Translations under genes and position numbers: made by a program
DNA from: Paramuribaculum sp.
Lineage (GTDB): Bacteria > Bacteroidota > Bacteroidia > Bacteroidales > Muribaculaceae
Reading direction: 5' to 3'
DNA: 47,656 nt
Assembly: GCA_029060545.1 (NCBI GenBank)
Contig: JAIDTT010000081.1
Coordinates: forward strand, 1 to 47,656
In this document: positions 9,495 through 18,368 of the stretch, piece by piece
Layout: each line of letters opens with the position of its first letter
Position numbering within the stretch: the first letter of the stretch is position 1
Notes under the pieces: model-generated
Database searches by the model: none
The model's input: the letters and a program-made list of their open reading frames with translations, nothing else
Told to the model about the DNA's origin: nothing

Positions 9495-9571
9495 AAAATT
9501 GGCGGAAAGAAATCGCGCTGCAAAATTCTTTGCAACGCGATGTATGAAATGCCGGCCGTGGTGTATGAAAT
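9495..9571 (-). promoter_or_regulatory. Putative LytTR-type operator (tgtatgaaat-N11-tgtatgaaat at 9541-9571) plus -7-like element CAATTTTG (9495-9502)
   Basis: Two identical 10-mers with 21-bp period, 38 bp upstream of a TAnnTTTG-like element, upstream of the 9469 gene. Confidence 0.6.
9515..9540. repeat. Inverted repeat cgcgctgcaaa-attc-tttgcaacgcg between operator and -7 element
   Basis: 11-bp arms with one mismatch, 4-nt loop. Confidence 0.6.
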
Positions 9572-9581
9572 TATTTCTCGA

Positions 9582-10454
9582 CTATTTCCACACTAAATAA
9601 TTGATCTGATCGTAGGGCGAATCGTTGTTGACTCCGAACTTATAGCGGTTACCCTCAGTGTCAGTGTAGGTGCCCGCAGCAGTACTGCCTACGAGATAGA
9701 TGGCATTGCGCACACCGGCATCGACAAGTGCCTGAGAGAAGTCGTGGAAGGTGAGTCGCTCGCTACTCAGCACCACACGTATCCGACCGTCGATTTCTGC
9801 GAGGGCTTTCCGCAGGGATATACCTTTAGGCTTGTTCTCGACTATCTGTCCGCCTACCACGAGCGGGTATTGCCGGAAGAAATAGCCTTCTGATTCTATA
9901 GCTTGTTCGAGCATTGGTGTTGCATCGGCGGTGCCTATGGTCATCTCGCCGTTGATTATAGCGCAGAATCCTGCTTTGGCTTCGCCGCGGCTAACGAGAT
10001 TGCCGCTTACGACACAAGCTCCGGCTATCTGACCGTTGTCGCCTCTGACGTCGGCTGCCTGCACTATCAGCACGGCTGTGGTATCGGCCAAGGCTTCGGG
10101 ACCTATAACCAGAGCGGGGGTAGCCTGCTCGGGTGTGAGTATTCGCAATCCTACTCCATTGACCACCGTATCGGTCACCGACACATACCCCGGCTCATTT
10201 ACGATAATCGCTGTGTCGGTTGCTTCCCTATATACCTCAACCTGAACGGTCGGAATTTCTTCAATCTGCAGTGTGGTGTCGCTTACTTCTTTGTCGGAAA
10301 GCGCAAGATACGTTATAATCACGCCCAAGGTGAGTATAACTGCTATCGCACCATATATCAGGATTCTTTGTCGGGATTTGGGTTTCGGCTTTATGCCCGA
10401 TGGGGAAATGATGCGTATCTCATCATCGTTGATGTCGTGTCGTCGTATTGTCAT
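9582..10454 (-). CDS. Single-pass membrane protein with phosphodiester glycosidase (NAGPA/DUF2233)-like domain
   Basis: TM segment ILIYGAIAVILTLGVIITYLAL; 'AGFCAIINGEMTIG...YPLVVGGQIVENKPKGISLRKALAEIDGRIRVVLSSERLTFHDFSQALVDAGVRNAIYLVGS' resembles the NAGPA fold. Confidence 0.65.
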   Translation of the reverse strand: MTIRRHDINDDEIRIISPSGIKPKPKSRQRILIYGAIAVILTLGVIITYLALSDKEVSDTTLQIEEIPTVQVEVYREATDTAIIVNEPGYVSVTDTVVNGVGLRILTPEQATPALVIGPEALADTTAVLIVQAADVRGDNGQIAGACVVSGNLVSRGEAKAGFCAIINGEMTIGTADATPMLEQAIESEGYFFRQYPLVVGGQIVENKPKGISLRKALAEIDGRIRVVLSSERLTFHDFSQALVDAGVRNAIYLVGSTAAGTYTDTEGNRYKFGVNNDSPYDQINYLVWK

Positions 10455-10816
10455 TTGACGTCCTCCTTTTCGATTAATTCTTTCAGGGCCTTCAGAGCAT
10501 CCTTCGAAGCCGATAATTCGTGGTGGAATGTGCGGCAGTCGGAAAGTACAAGTTTCTTGCGCTGCGGATGGATAAATACAATGAAGTCCCGGTTTACGAT
10601 CAGGCTCTTGCCAATGCGGATAAAACGATTGTCAGCTTCCGAAAGGCACTCGGCCAGATGGTCTTCGACATGCCCGAGTTGCAGCGTGACTACATATTCA
10701 CCAGCATCAATCGTATAAAGAGTGGAGTAGTTGCCGCCGGCCACGATGTAGACCACTGCATCGAACGGGATGCGGACGATTTCAGTAGTAGTGTTGAATA
10801 CGAGACGTTTTTCCAT
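10451..10816 (-). CDS. Stand-alone LytTR DNA-binding transcriptional regulator
   Basis: VVYIVAGGNYSTLYT...ADNRFIRIGKSLIVNRDFIVFIHPQRKKLVLSD matches the LytTR domain; no receiver domain; ATGA overlap with the downstream gene. Confidence 0.92.
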   Translation of the reverse strand: MEKRLVFNTTTEIVRIPFDAVVYIVAGGNYSTLYTIDAGEYVVTLQLGHVEDHLAECLSEADNRFIRIGKSLIVNRDFIVFIHPQRKKLVLSDCRTFHHELSASKDALKALKELIEKEDVK

Positions 10817-10844
10817 CTATAGCTTCGGAATCAAGAGCCTGTCG

Positions 10845-10852
10845 CAAAGTTA
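10845..10852 (-). promoter_or_regulatory. Putative -7 element TAACTTTG of the LytTR operon
   Basis: Reverse complement of caaagtta; matches TAnnTTTG. Confidence 0.4.
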
Positions 10853-10876
10853 AGTAAATTCCGCGGAATATCGTGT

Positions 10877-11641
10877 TCATTTGAACGGTTTGTTAGGGAA
10901 TCGACGGATGATGTCGAGAAATTCTGCCTCACGCGATACCAGACTATCGGGGTAATAGATGGCGATGGAGAATTCACATTCGCGATCCTCAATGTCCTTT
11001 TTTAGAATGATTTTGCTCAGGCAGTAATCGGCTCTTGGACTTTCGGGCCGGCTGTGATCTATCGTGATGCGCGAGAGATCTTCTTTGCGTTGTGACTTGA
11101 GTGTCTCCACTTTTCCTAATTGGGCATTGTAATCACGATGACGCTGCATCACGCTATCGGCATAATGAGGATAATCGACGAGCAGCACATCGTAGAAAAG
11201 TGCGCCTGTGCTGATTATGAGTGAAGTATCGGCGTTGTAGAATTCATTGTAGTGACAGCCTATCTCAAATTCACCCGATTGGTGGTAGCCCATATTCTGC
11301 GGGAGTTTCACATAGAAGCCGTGGCGGAAATTGTAATAGAACGGGTGTCCATCAAGAGTGGAAAATGCCTTGTAGAACCCTTTGACCGAATCAGCATAGC
11401 AGAAATGCCATATAGCTCCTTTTATACCCGATATGGTGTCGGGGCTCATATACCAGTCAGGAACCGTATCGGGCTCACCGAGCTGCTCCTGCTCCAACGG
11501 GACTTCTGCGATAGGAATAGTATCGCTCGCGTGATTATCGACAACTTCGACGGCTTTGCCGGGGGGAGTGCAACTGATTATTGCCATCAAGCTCGCCGTC
11601 AGCAAAGCCGCACCGCACGTACTCATAATTACCTTCTTCAT
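10877..11641 (-). CDS. Hypothetical lipoprotein
   Basis: Internal Met gives MKKVIMSTCGAALLTASLMAIISC with lipobox; preferred over the annotated 11713 start. Confidence 0.7.
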   Translation of the reverse strand: MKKVIMSTCGAALLTASLMAIISCTPPGKAVEVVDNHASDTIPIAEVPLEQEQLGEPDTVPDWYMSPDTISGIKGAIWHFCYADSVKGFYKAFSTLDGHPFYYNFRHGFYVKLPQNMGYHQSGEFEIGCHYNEFYNADTSLIISTGALFYDVLLVDYPHYADSVMQRHRDYNAQLGKVETLKSQRKEDLSRITIDHSRPESPRADYCLSKIILKKDIEDRECEFSIAIYYPDSLVSREAEFLDIIRRFPNKPFK

Positions 11642-11679
11642 CGTTATGAATTGTTGAGTTGGAATTATTATTTCGGCGA

Positions 11680-11757
11680 CAAAGGTAGTGGGAGCAGGGG
11701 AGTCGGTCAACAATTCGACTTCGCGATGTATGAAATGGCACCCTGGCTGTATGAAAT
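11680..11757 (-). promoter_or_regulatory. Putative LytTR-type operator (tgtatgaaat-N11-tgtatgaaat, 11727-11757) plus -7 TACCTTTG (11680-11687)
   Basis: Same 10-mers and 21-bp period as at 9541-9571; 39 bp from a consensus -7. Confidence 0.65.
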
Positions 11758-11911
11758 TATATTAGTTATGAGATTGTGGCTGAATATTGAGAACTGAGAT
11801 TAATTGCTGCAAAGTGTCGTATAATTGATGAAAAAGTGTTATATTTGCAAGCAATAATGCTGATTTGCTATCATAATCATATTTTAATTATTATTCATTA
11901 TTAAATCAATC

Positions 11912-14086
11912 ATGCAAAAAATTCTGACTCGTCTGCTTCCTGCGGTAGTACTGCTGGGAGCTACGTTGCTATCTTGTAGCGACGATGACAATTCAAAGAC
12001 GAAGACTTACGAGCAGCCTACCCACCGAGTGACTGTAGATGCGCTGCAGCGTACAGCAGCTACTTTCACTATTGAAGCTCCGCAAGCTGCCGATTATGCT
12101 TATGTGGTGCAGGAGAAGGATGAAGCACCCGTAACCGATGCCGAGGAGCTGTTTAAGACCGGTACCGTCGGTCTGCTCGAAGAAGGTAAAGCTTCGGTAA
12201 CTACCCACGATATCGAGGGTGCGAAGGAGTATGTTGTATATTCGGCTGTGCGCCGTATCAACCCTTACGTCTACAGCGATGTTGTTGCTACCGATCTCTC
12301 TACCGATCTACCTTATACCGATATCGTGACTCTCGATAAGGTTGGCCTGACCGATGTGGCTTATCATATAGAGATGCCCGATGGTGCTACTAAGGTGAAG
12401 CATATCTTAGTGAAGAAGGCCGACTATATCGCTATAAAGAATATCATCGGCTCTCTCGGTGAGATCAACGAACAGTTGTATCTCAAGGTGTTCGGCTTCA
12501 CTGCGGAGGAGACCGGCGATTTCCAGTTTGACAAAATCGTGGAATATGACTTTGATGCACACTCTATTTTACACACTGGTACGACTTACTATCTGATGGC
12601 AGGTGTAGTTGGAGATGATGGCGAGATCGATCCGGATTCGTTCGAGCTCATCGAATTCGATACCCGCAAACCCGCAGAGGCACCTTATAATATTGATGTA
12701 GCTGTGACCACTACTTCTACTCAGGCTATCGTTTCGGTGATTCCCGATCCGGAAATAGTGGAATACCGTCTGCTGGTGGCAGAACGTGCGGAGTTTGATT
12801 ATGCTCTTGCCGAAGGTGAGGCGCAGATGCGAAATCTCATCGTGGGCCTTTGGGATGACGAGCAGAACTCTCCTCAGCGTGTGCATACCGGTACGATTGA
12901 ATACAAATCGTTAGGCCTCATCCCGAATTCGGAATATGTGGTCGGTATCGTTGGTTACGATAAGGATCGTCGCGAAAAGTTGATCCGCTTTGACTTCGTA
13001 ACCGGCGAACCTACCGGTCCAAAACCGACACTGACGATTACTGAGGTCGAGCCATCGGTAGCTGCTCCATGGTCGACCAAGGCATTCAACGTGAAGGCTA
13101 CCAATACCACCGAGGTGCGCTACGGCTTCTTCATCAAGTCGCAGATAGATCAGTTGCTCTACAATGGCTCAACTCTCGCCAATGTAGTCCGAGCCAATGG
13201 TAACGGTTGCTCGCCGTCGGTACTCCAGCAGATGCTCAGCGACGAAGGTGTGATATTTGAGACCAGCGATCTGCAGCCTCAGACCGAATATATGTTTGCT
13301 GTGTATGCCCGCAACGATGAATACGTGACAGCTGTCGAATATGAAGTATTCACTACCGAGGAGACACCTCTGGTAGGCGGTGCAGTGCGCAAGAATATGC
13401 CCGGTAAGTACATAGCCAGCACAACGATCGATGAAGACGGTACGGTAGCTACCTTCCCCGTGACTATCGCCACGGGCTACGATGCACTTTCCACCGGTAT
13501 GTATAAAGATCAGAACCGTCTCGTATGCTTCGGCTTCGGTCCCGAATCTGAATACCCATTTGTGTCACCCACCGACCTGATCAATGGCGGTATGAGCTCC
13601 GATGATGCATACGCCAAGTATGGTCCGAAGTGGTTTATTGAATTTGTCAGCGATACGGAAATCAGAGTACCCAACCCGACATCCGGTTCCAACCAGTGGG
13701 TGATGGGCTACGACTCCGACAAGGGTAAAAACATTATGATGTATGGCTATGGTATCAGTGCTCGTAACGGCCGTGAATTCAACCGCGCCGAGACCTTCCC
13801 GGTGGAAGTGTCTGACGATGGCCGGACGATTACAATCAAAGGATCATATCTTGAAGCTCAACTTCTTTACTACTATCCTACGATGGTGATTCCCGGATCG
13901 GGGTGGATGAGCCCCGCTGTAGAGCTGTTCCGCTGCTATTCCGAACTTGTGCTCACCAAGCAGGAATCGGCTACTACGGCTTCTTCACGCCCCGCTCCTA
14001 TGGTGGCTCCCCGCGTAGTGTCTGGTAAGGTTGGCACTAATCTTATGAAGTCGCAGCGCGAAGGCATAGCATCAAAACTGAAATAA
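11912..14086 (+). CDS. Large lipoprotein with FnIII-like/Ig-like segments
   Basis: Lipobox VVLLGATLLSCSDDD; repeated 'P.SEYVVGIVGYDKDR' / 'QTEYMFAVYARNDEY' beta-sandwich-like segments. Confidence 0.7.
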   Translation: MQKILTRLLPAVVLLGATLLSCSDDDNSKTKTYEQPTHRVTVDALQRTAATFTIEAPQAADYAYVVQEKDEAPVTDAEELFKTGTVGLLEEGKASVTTHDIEGAKEYVVYSAVRRINPYVYSDVVATDLSTDLPYTDIVTLDKVGLTDVAYHIEMPDGATKVKHILVKKADYIAIKNIIGSLGEINEQLYLKVFGFTAEETGDFQFDKIVEYDFDAHSILHTGTTYYLMAGVVGDDGEIDPDSFELIEFDTRKPAEAPYNIDVAVTTTSTQAIVSVIPDPEIVEYRLLVAERAEFDYALAEGEAQMRNLIVGLWDDEQNSPQRVHTGTIEYKSLGLIPNSEYVVGIVGYDKDRREKLIRFDFVTGEPTGPKPTLTITEVEPSVAAPWSTKAFNVKATNTTEVRYGFFIKSQIDQLLYNGSTLANVVRANGNGCSPSVLQQMLSDEGVIFETSDLQPQTEYMFAVYARNDEYVTAVEYEVFTTEETPLVGGAVRKNMPGKYIASTTIDEDGTVATFPVTIATGYDALSTGMYKDQNRLVCFGFGPESEYPFVSPTDLINGGMSSDDAYAKYGPKWFIEFVSDTEIRVPNPTSGSNQWVMGYDSDKGKNIMMYGYGISARNGREFNRAETFPVEVSDDGRTITIKGSYLEAQLLYYYPTMVIPGSGWMSPAVELFRCYSELVLTKQESATTASSRPAPMVAPRVVSGKVGTNLMKSQREGIASKLK

Positions 14087-14117
14087 TCCAATAATCATAT
14101 AGAAATACTGAAAAACA

Positions 14118-15911
14118 ATGACAAGCCTATATAGAATTAAAGCTTTCATAGTGGCCGCTGCCGTAGGTTGCCTGTCGGTCGGCTTCTCATCATGTAGCGA
14201 TGACGATCCGGCGCTTCCAGGTACGGGTATTGAGATGGCCCAGTGGACCGATGTCAACGATGTAGACATCAATGGTCAGATTCTTGTGTATGAATTTGAG
14301 GCTCCCGCCGATTGGAGTGCTACGGCCGCCGACGATGAGTGGGTGCACGTGCTCACTCCCGAAGGAGCCAAGGGGCTATCGTCGCTGCGTGTCAAGGTCG
14401 ATCCAAACGACGGTATTCTCGGTCGTTCGTCGACTGTGACCGTTAAGGTCGACGGTTATGCCGAACCTTGCGTATTGACGCTACGTCAGGGCGACGGTGT
14501 GCTCGAAAAGGGTGACGGTCGTTATCGCGAAGTCAACAAGTGGATCTACGAGTATATGGAAGAACGCTATCTATGGAACGACCATGTGCCAGATCTGCTG
14601 CTCGACTATACTCTGGATTATCAGCAATTCCTCAGTCGTATGCTCAATGGCATTGCTGAATTCGACAATGTTAATGCCGAAGATGGCCATTGGGCTGACG
14701 GCAAACGTCAGTATTGGTACACCAATATCGACAGTAGCGCCCCACTGTCACGTACGGCAGGCGATACCAACACCGACTCCGGCCTGCTTATAATGGGTGC
14801 GAGTCTTACCGGGGATGATGGTGCTGACCATGTAGGTCTCGCAGTGCTATGGTGCACCCCCGGTTCGCCTGCCGACAAGGAGAATATCAAGCGTGGCCAC
14901 TTCATCTCGAAGGTCAACAATACGGAGATCACGATGGAGAATTACCGGGAGCTAGGTACACGTGCGCTCAACGGCAACTGTACGCTTGATATAAATGATG
15001 TGGTATTCAGTAGCAGCGGTATAGCCACTATCACTCCCGTACAATCAATATTCATCGGTAAGTATTCCTATACGGATCCCTCGATCTATGCATCTAAAAT
15101 CCTTGAACTAAAAAATGGCAAGAAGGTGGCCTATATCAATTATATGGGCTTCTATATGACTTACGACAGCGAGCTGATCGACCTCTTCGGCCAATTTAAG
15201 GATGCCGGTGTAGACGACCTGATCATAGACCTCCGATACAATCCCGGCGGACACGTGCTGTCGTCGACCGTACTAGGTACTCTTGTGGCCGGTTCGGCTC
15301 ACAAGGGTGAGATCTATGTGCGCACTACCTACAATGCTACCCGTACGGCTGCCGGAGAAGTAGGTGACTACAAGATCGGCGAGGCTGCCAATCCCGAGCA
15401 GGTGGCAGGCTATGACAAGATACCCGAAGCACTCAATAAGGCTCTCGGCCTTAACACTGTATACGTGATCACTACAGAGAATACGGCTTCGGCCAGCGAA
15501 CTCCTGATCAATGGTCTGCGCGGCCTCGGAATCACTGTCAATACTATCGGTATGACGACCAACGGTAAGAACGTGGGTATGGAAGGCATACGGTATACGT
15601 ATCGCAACTACTCGTTTGAATTCTATCCCATCACATTCTATTGCCAGAACGCACAGGGATTCAAGGACTATTCGACCGGTTTCAAGCCCGATTTTGAATT
15701 CGATGATTCGAAGTTCTATCCCTGCGACTTCGGTACCGAAAACGATGCATTCACTTACTATGCTCTGCAGTGGATCAGTTCCGGTAGCAAACCCTCTGTT
15801 GCATCCGGCTCGCGTGCCGCTCATGGTAATATCACCCCGCTGAAGATGTCGAGCGATATGCTTGCTCCTATGACCCGCCGACTCGGTGGATCGATCCAGT
15901 GGCGAGACTGA
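14118..15911 (+). CDS. S41-family (C-terminal processing) peptidase lipoprotein with N-terminal BACON-like domain
   Basis: LSVGFSSCSDDD lipobox; YEFEAPADWSATAADDEWVHV...VTLRQGDG-type BACON; IDLRYNPGGHVLSSTVL and TENTASASELLINGL catalytic motifs. Confidence 0.9.
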   Translation: MTSLYRIKAFIVAAAVGCLSVGFSSCSDDDPALPGTGIEMAQWTDVNDVDINGQILVYEFEAPADWSATAADDEWVHVLTPEGAKGLSSLRVKVDPNDGILGRSSTVTVKVDGYAEPCVLTLRQGDGVLEKGDGRYREVNKWIYEYMEERYLWNDHVPDLLLDYTLDYQQFLSRMLNGIAEFDNVNAEDGHWADGKRQYWYTNIDSSAPLSRTAGDTNTDSGLLIMGASLTGDDGADHVGLAVLWCTPGSPADKENIKRGHFISKVNNTEITMENYRELGTRALNGNCTLDINDVVFSSSGIATITPVQSIFIGKYSYTDPSIYASKILELKNGKKVAYINYMGFYMTYDSELIDLFGQFKDAGVDDLIIDLRYNPGGHVLSSTVLGTLVAGSAHKGEIYVRTTYNATRTAAGEVGDYKIGEAANPEQVAGYDKIPEALNKALGLNTVYVITTENTASASELLINGLRGLGITVNTIGMTTNGKNVGMEGIRYTYRNYSFEFYPITFYCQNAQGFKDYSTGFKPDFEFDDSKFYPCDFGTENDAFTYYALQWISSGSKPSVASGSRAAHGNITPLKMSSDMLAPMTRRLGGSIQWRD

Positions 15912-15937
15912 TCGATATAGGAAACCCGGTAAATAAC

Positions 15938-15972
15938 AATCAGCCATTTAGTTGTAAGCTAAATGGCTGATT
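15938..15972. terminator. Hairpin (14-bp perfect stem, 7-nt loop) between convergent genes
   Basis: aatcagccatttag-ttgtaag-ctaaatggctgatt. Confidence 0.75.
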
Positions 15973-15997
15973 GCTTATATCTGAAAGATCGTTGTGG

Positions 15998-17473
15998 TCA
16001 ACTTTTGCGCTTGGGGTCGCAGGTGAGGCCTACACCGAGTTTCTTGAAGATCTTGCGGTCGACTTCGCCAAGCATTACGGTGGAGTGTACCTGACAGCCG
16101 TAGAGTTTTGGCAGCATCTCGAGCGCCCGGCGGCAATTCTCGTCGCGGGTAGATAGGACGGAGAGAGCCACCAGTACTTCGTCGGTGTGGAGGCGTGGGT
16201 TGTGACTGCGTAGATAGCTCATTTTTGTGTGCTGGATCGGTTCGATCATAGCCTGCGGAATGAGCTTTATCGAATGCTCTATGCCAGCGAGATGCTTTAG
16301 TGCGTTGAGAAGAAGGGCTGCACTCGGACCGAGCAGATCGCCCGACTCTGCCGTGATTATGGTGCCGTCCTCAAGCTCAATAGCCGAGCAGTAGCGGCCG
16401 CTTTGTTCGGCCCGCTCACGTGCGGCAACGGTGGTCTTTCGGTAGGCGGTGTTGATTTTGGCTTGCTTGAATAGCAGTGCGATCTTGCTGATCTCGCTAT
16501 CGTTAGCTTTTCCTACAGCAAGCTCGTTCAGAGCTGTGAAATATCGGCGGATAATCTCATCTTTAGAGGCTTCGCAGCATACTTCATCGTCATTGATACA
16601 GAAGCCGACCATATTCACTCCCATATCGGTAGGCGACTTATAGGGGTTTTCACCATAGATGCCTTCGAATAGGGCGTTGAGCACGGGGAATATCTCTATG
16701 TCGCGGTTGTAGTTGATAGCTGTCTTGCCGTATGCTTCAAGGTGGAAGGGGTCGATCATATTTACGTCGTTGAGGTCGGCAGTAGCAGCCTCATAAGCAA
16801 TGTTGACCGGGTGCTTAAGCGGAAGGCTCCATACGGGGAATGTCTCGAATTTGGCGTAGCCGGCTTCGATACCGCGCTTGTGCTCGTTGTAGAGCTGGCT
16901 GAGGCATACCGCCATCTTGCCGCTGCCGGGGCCGGGGGCGGTGACGATCACGAGCGGACGGGTCGTGGCGATGTAGTCATTGCGGCCGAACCCTTCGTCG
17001 GACGCGATCAGGTCAACGTTGGTCGGGTAGCCGTCGATGAGATAGTGGAAGTAGGTGGTGATGCCCATTCGCTCAAGGCGTTCACGGAAGGCGTCGGCAC
17101 TCTTCTGACCATTGTAGTGGGTCACCACTACCGAGCTGACGAGAAAACCGCGCTTCTGAAATTCGTTGCGAAGACGGAGCACATCCTCGTCGTAGGTGAT
17201 GCCCAGATCATTGCGCACTTTGTTTTTCTCGATATCGACGGCGCTGATCACGATCACGATTTCGGCGTGGTCAGAGAGCTGTGAGAGCATACGCAGTTTG
17301 CTGTCGGGCTGGAAACCGGGCAGTACGCGGCTTGCATGATAATCGTCGAAGAGTTTCCCGCCAAGCTCAAGATAGAGCTTGTTGCCGAACTGAGCTATAC
17401 GCTCTTTGATGTGTTCGGACTGAATTTTGAGATATTTCTCGTTGTCAAAACCGTATTTCATAACGGACAACAA
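15998..17473 (-). CDS. DUF1846 domain-containing protein
   Basis: MKYGFDNEKYLKIQSEHIKERIAQFGNKLYLELGGKLFDDYHASRVLPGF is the recognisable DUF1846 N-terminus. Confidence 0.92.
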   Translation of the reverse strand: MLSVMKYGFDNEKYLKIQSEHIKERIAQFGNKLYLELGGKLFDDYHASRVLPGFQPDSKLRMLSQLSDHAEIVIVISAVDIEKNKVRNDLGITYDEDVLRLRNEFQKRGFLVSSVVVTHYNGQKSADAFRERLERMGITTYFHYLIDGYPTNVDLIASDEGFGRNDYIATTRPLVIVTAPGPGSGKMAVCLSQLYNEHKRGIEAGYAKFETFPVWSLPLKHPVNIAYEAATADLNDVNMIDPFHLEAYGKTAINYNRDIEIFPVLNALFEGIYGENPYKSPTDMGVNMVGFCINDDEVCCEASKDEIIRRYFTALNELAVGKANDSEISKIALLFKQAKINTAYRKTTVAARERAEQSGRYCSAIELEDGTIITAESGDLLGPSAALLLNALKHLAGIEHSIKLIPQAMIEPIQHTKMSYLRSHNPRLHTDEVLVALSVLSTRDENCRRALEMLPKLYGCQVHSTVMLGEVDRKIFKKLGVGLTCDPKRKS

Positions 17474-17557
17474 AGTTATGAAAAAAATGGAAAAATGCCC
17501 ATTAAAAAATACTCACAGCGCAAAATTTCCGCGCACTCATCCATGTCTCTCAAAATC

Positions 17558-17592
17558 AATCAGCCTTTTAGTATAGAGCTAAAAGGCTGATT
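17558..17592. terminator. Hairpin (14-bp perfect stem, 7-nt loop) between the TA locus and DUF1846
   Basis: aatcagccttttag-tatagag-ctaaaaggctgatt. Confidence 0.75.
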
Positions 17593-17600
17593 ATTCAATA

Positions 17601-17894
17601 TTAGAACTCGAAACTAATTTTAAGCCGACCCCCTAATCCACGCTCTACGATGTCGTAAAGTGTGCGAAGGGTGATATTTTCGCCATCGTTTTCAACTTTT
17701 GAGATAAACGGGCGCTTCTTATCAACTCGCGCGGCTAATTGCTCCTGCGTGAGATTCAAACTCTCACGTGCAGTCCTGATTTTGTATCCAATGCGGAGAG
17801 CTTCAAGTTCGTTTTCCAGTCGGTCGCGTTCGGTCGTACCGATCTCTCCGTAGTATTTATCTTTAAGTTGGTCGAGTGTCTGTATGTTGTTCAT
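17601..17894 (-). CDS. XRE-family HTH antitoxin (HigA-like)
   Basis: SLNLTQEQLAARVDKKRPFISKVENDGENITLRTLYDIVE helix-turn-helix. Confidence 0.88.
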   Translation of the reverse strand: MNNIQTLDQLKDKYYGEIGTTERDRLENELEALRIGYKIRTARESLNLTQEQLAARVDKKRPFISKVENDGENITLRTLYDIVERGLGGRLKISFEF

Positions 17895-18237
17895 CGCAAT
17901 TATTTTTTTCGTTATAGTATTCAGCCATAATTCTCACTGCCCGTGTAATTTCTCCCGGAGGGGTCTTCTGCGTTTTCTTTTGGAAAGCACTAAATAGTAC
18001 AACCATTTTTGCGCCGTCAAAACAACAGAATATTCGGAAGATATTGTTGCCTAATTGTACACGAACTTCAAAGAGGCCGTTGGTACCTTCGATATATTTT
18101 AAGTAGGTCGACGGTACACGCTCTACATGTTCAAGTATATCAAGTACTTTGATTATTTTGTCCTGGACCTTTCGGGTTTGTTCTTTGAAAAAATCCTCAA
18201 AGTAGTTTTTGTATACTATGACCTCTCTGACTTTCAT
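17863..18237 (-). CDS. HigB/RelE-superfamily (Gp49-like) toxin
   Basis: FEVRVQLGNNIFRIFCCFDGAKMVVLFSAFQKKTQKTPPGEITRA; overlaps the antitoxin gene by 32 nt in toxin-first order. Confidence 0.88.
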   Translation of the reverse strand: MKVREVIVYKNYFEDFFKEQTRKVQDKIIKVLDILEHVERVPSTYLKYIEGTNGLFEVRVQLGNNIFRIFCCFDGAKMVVLFSAFQKKTQKTPPGEITRAVRIMAEYYNEKNNCDEQHTDTRPT

Positions 18238-18311
18238 GCAACAAAGGTAATTAATAAATTACATCCATGCAAATATAACATTGTGCCGAGATTAAAAGTT
18301 TCATTAAACAA

Positions 18312-18336
18312 TAGGCTGCGCCATCGACGCAGCCTA
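18312..18336 (-). terminator. Hairpin taggctgcg-ccatcga-cgcagccta
   Basis: 9-bp perfect stem between the divergently transcribed toxin gene and the 3' end of the DUF1349 gene. Confidence 0.5.
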
Positions 18337-18368
18337 CTTGGTAATTCGTATATGAGTGGGAGAGGTGT

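Noticed and set aside
9903-10718. 271-aa plus-strand ORF antisense to the glycosidase-like and LytTR genes
   Set aside because: Sense-strand ORFs have clear domain matches and ATGA coupling; the antisense product has no recognisable domain.
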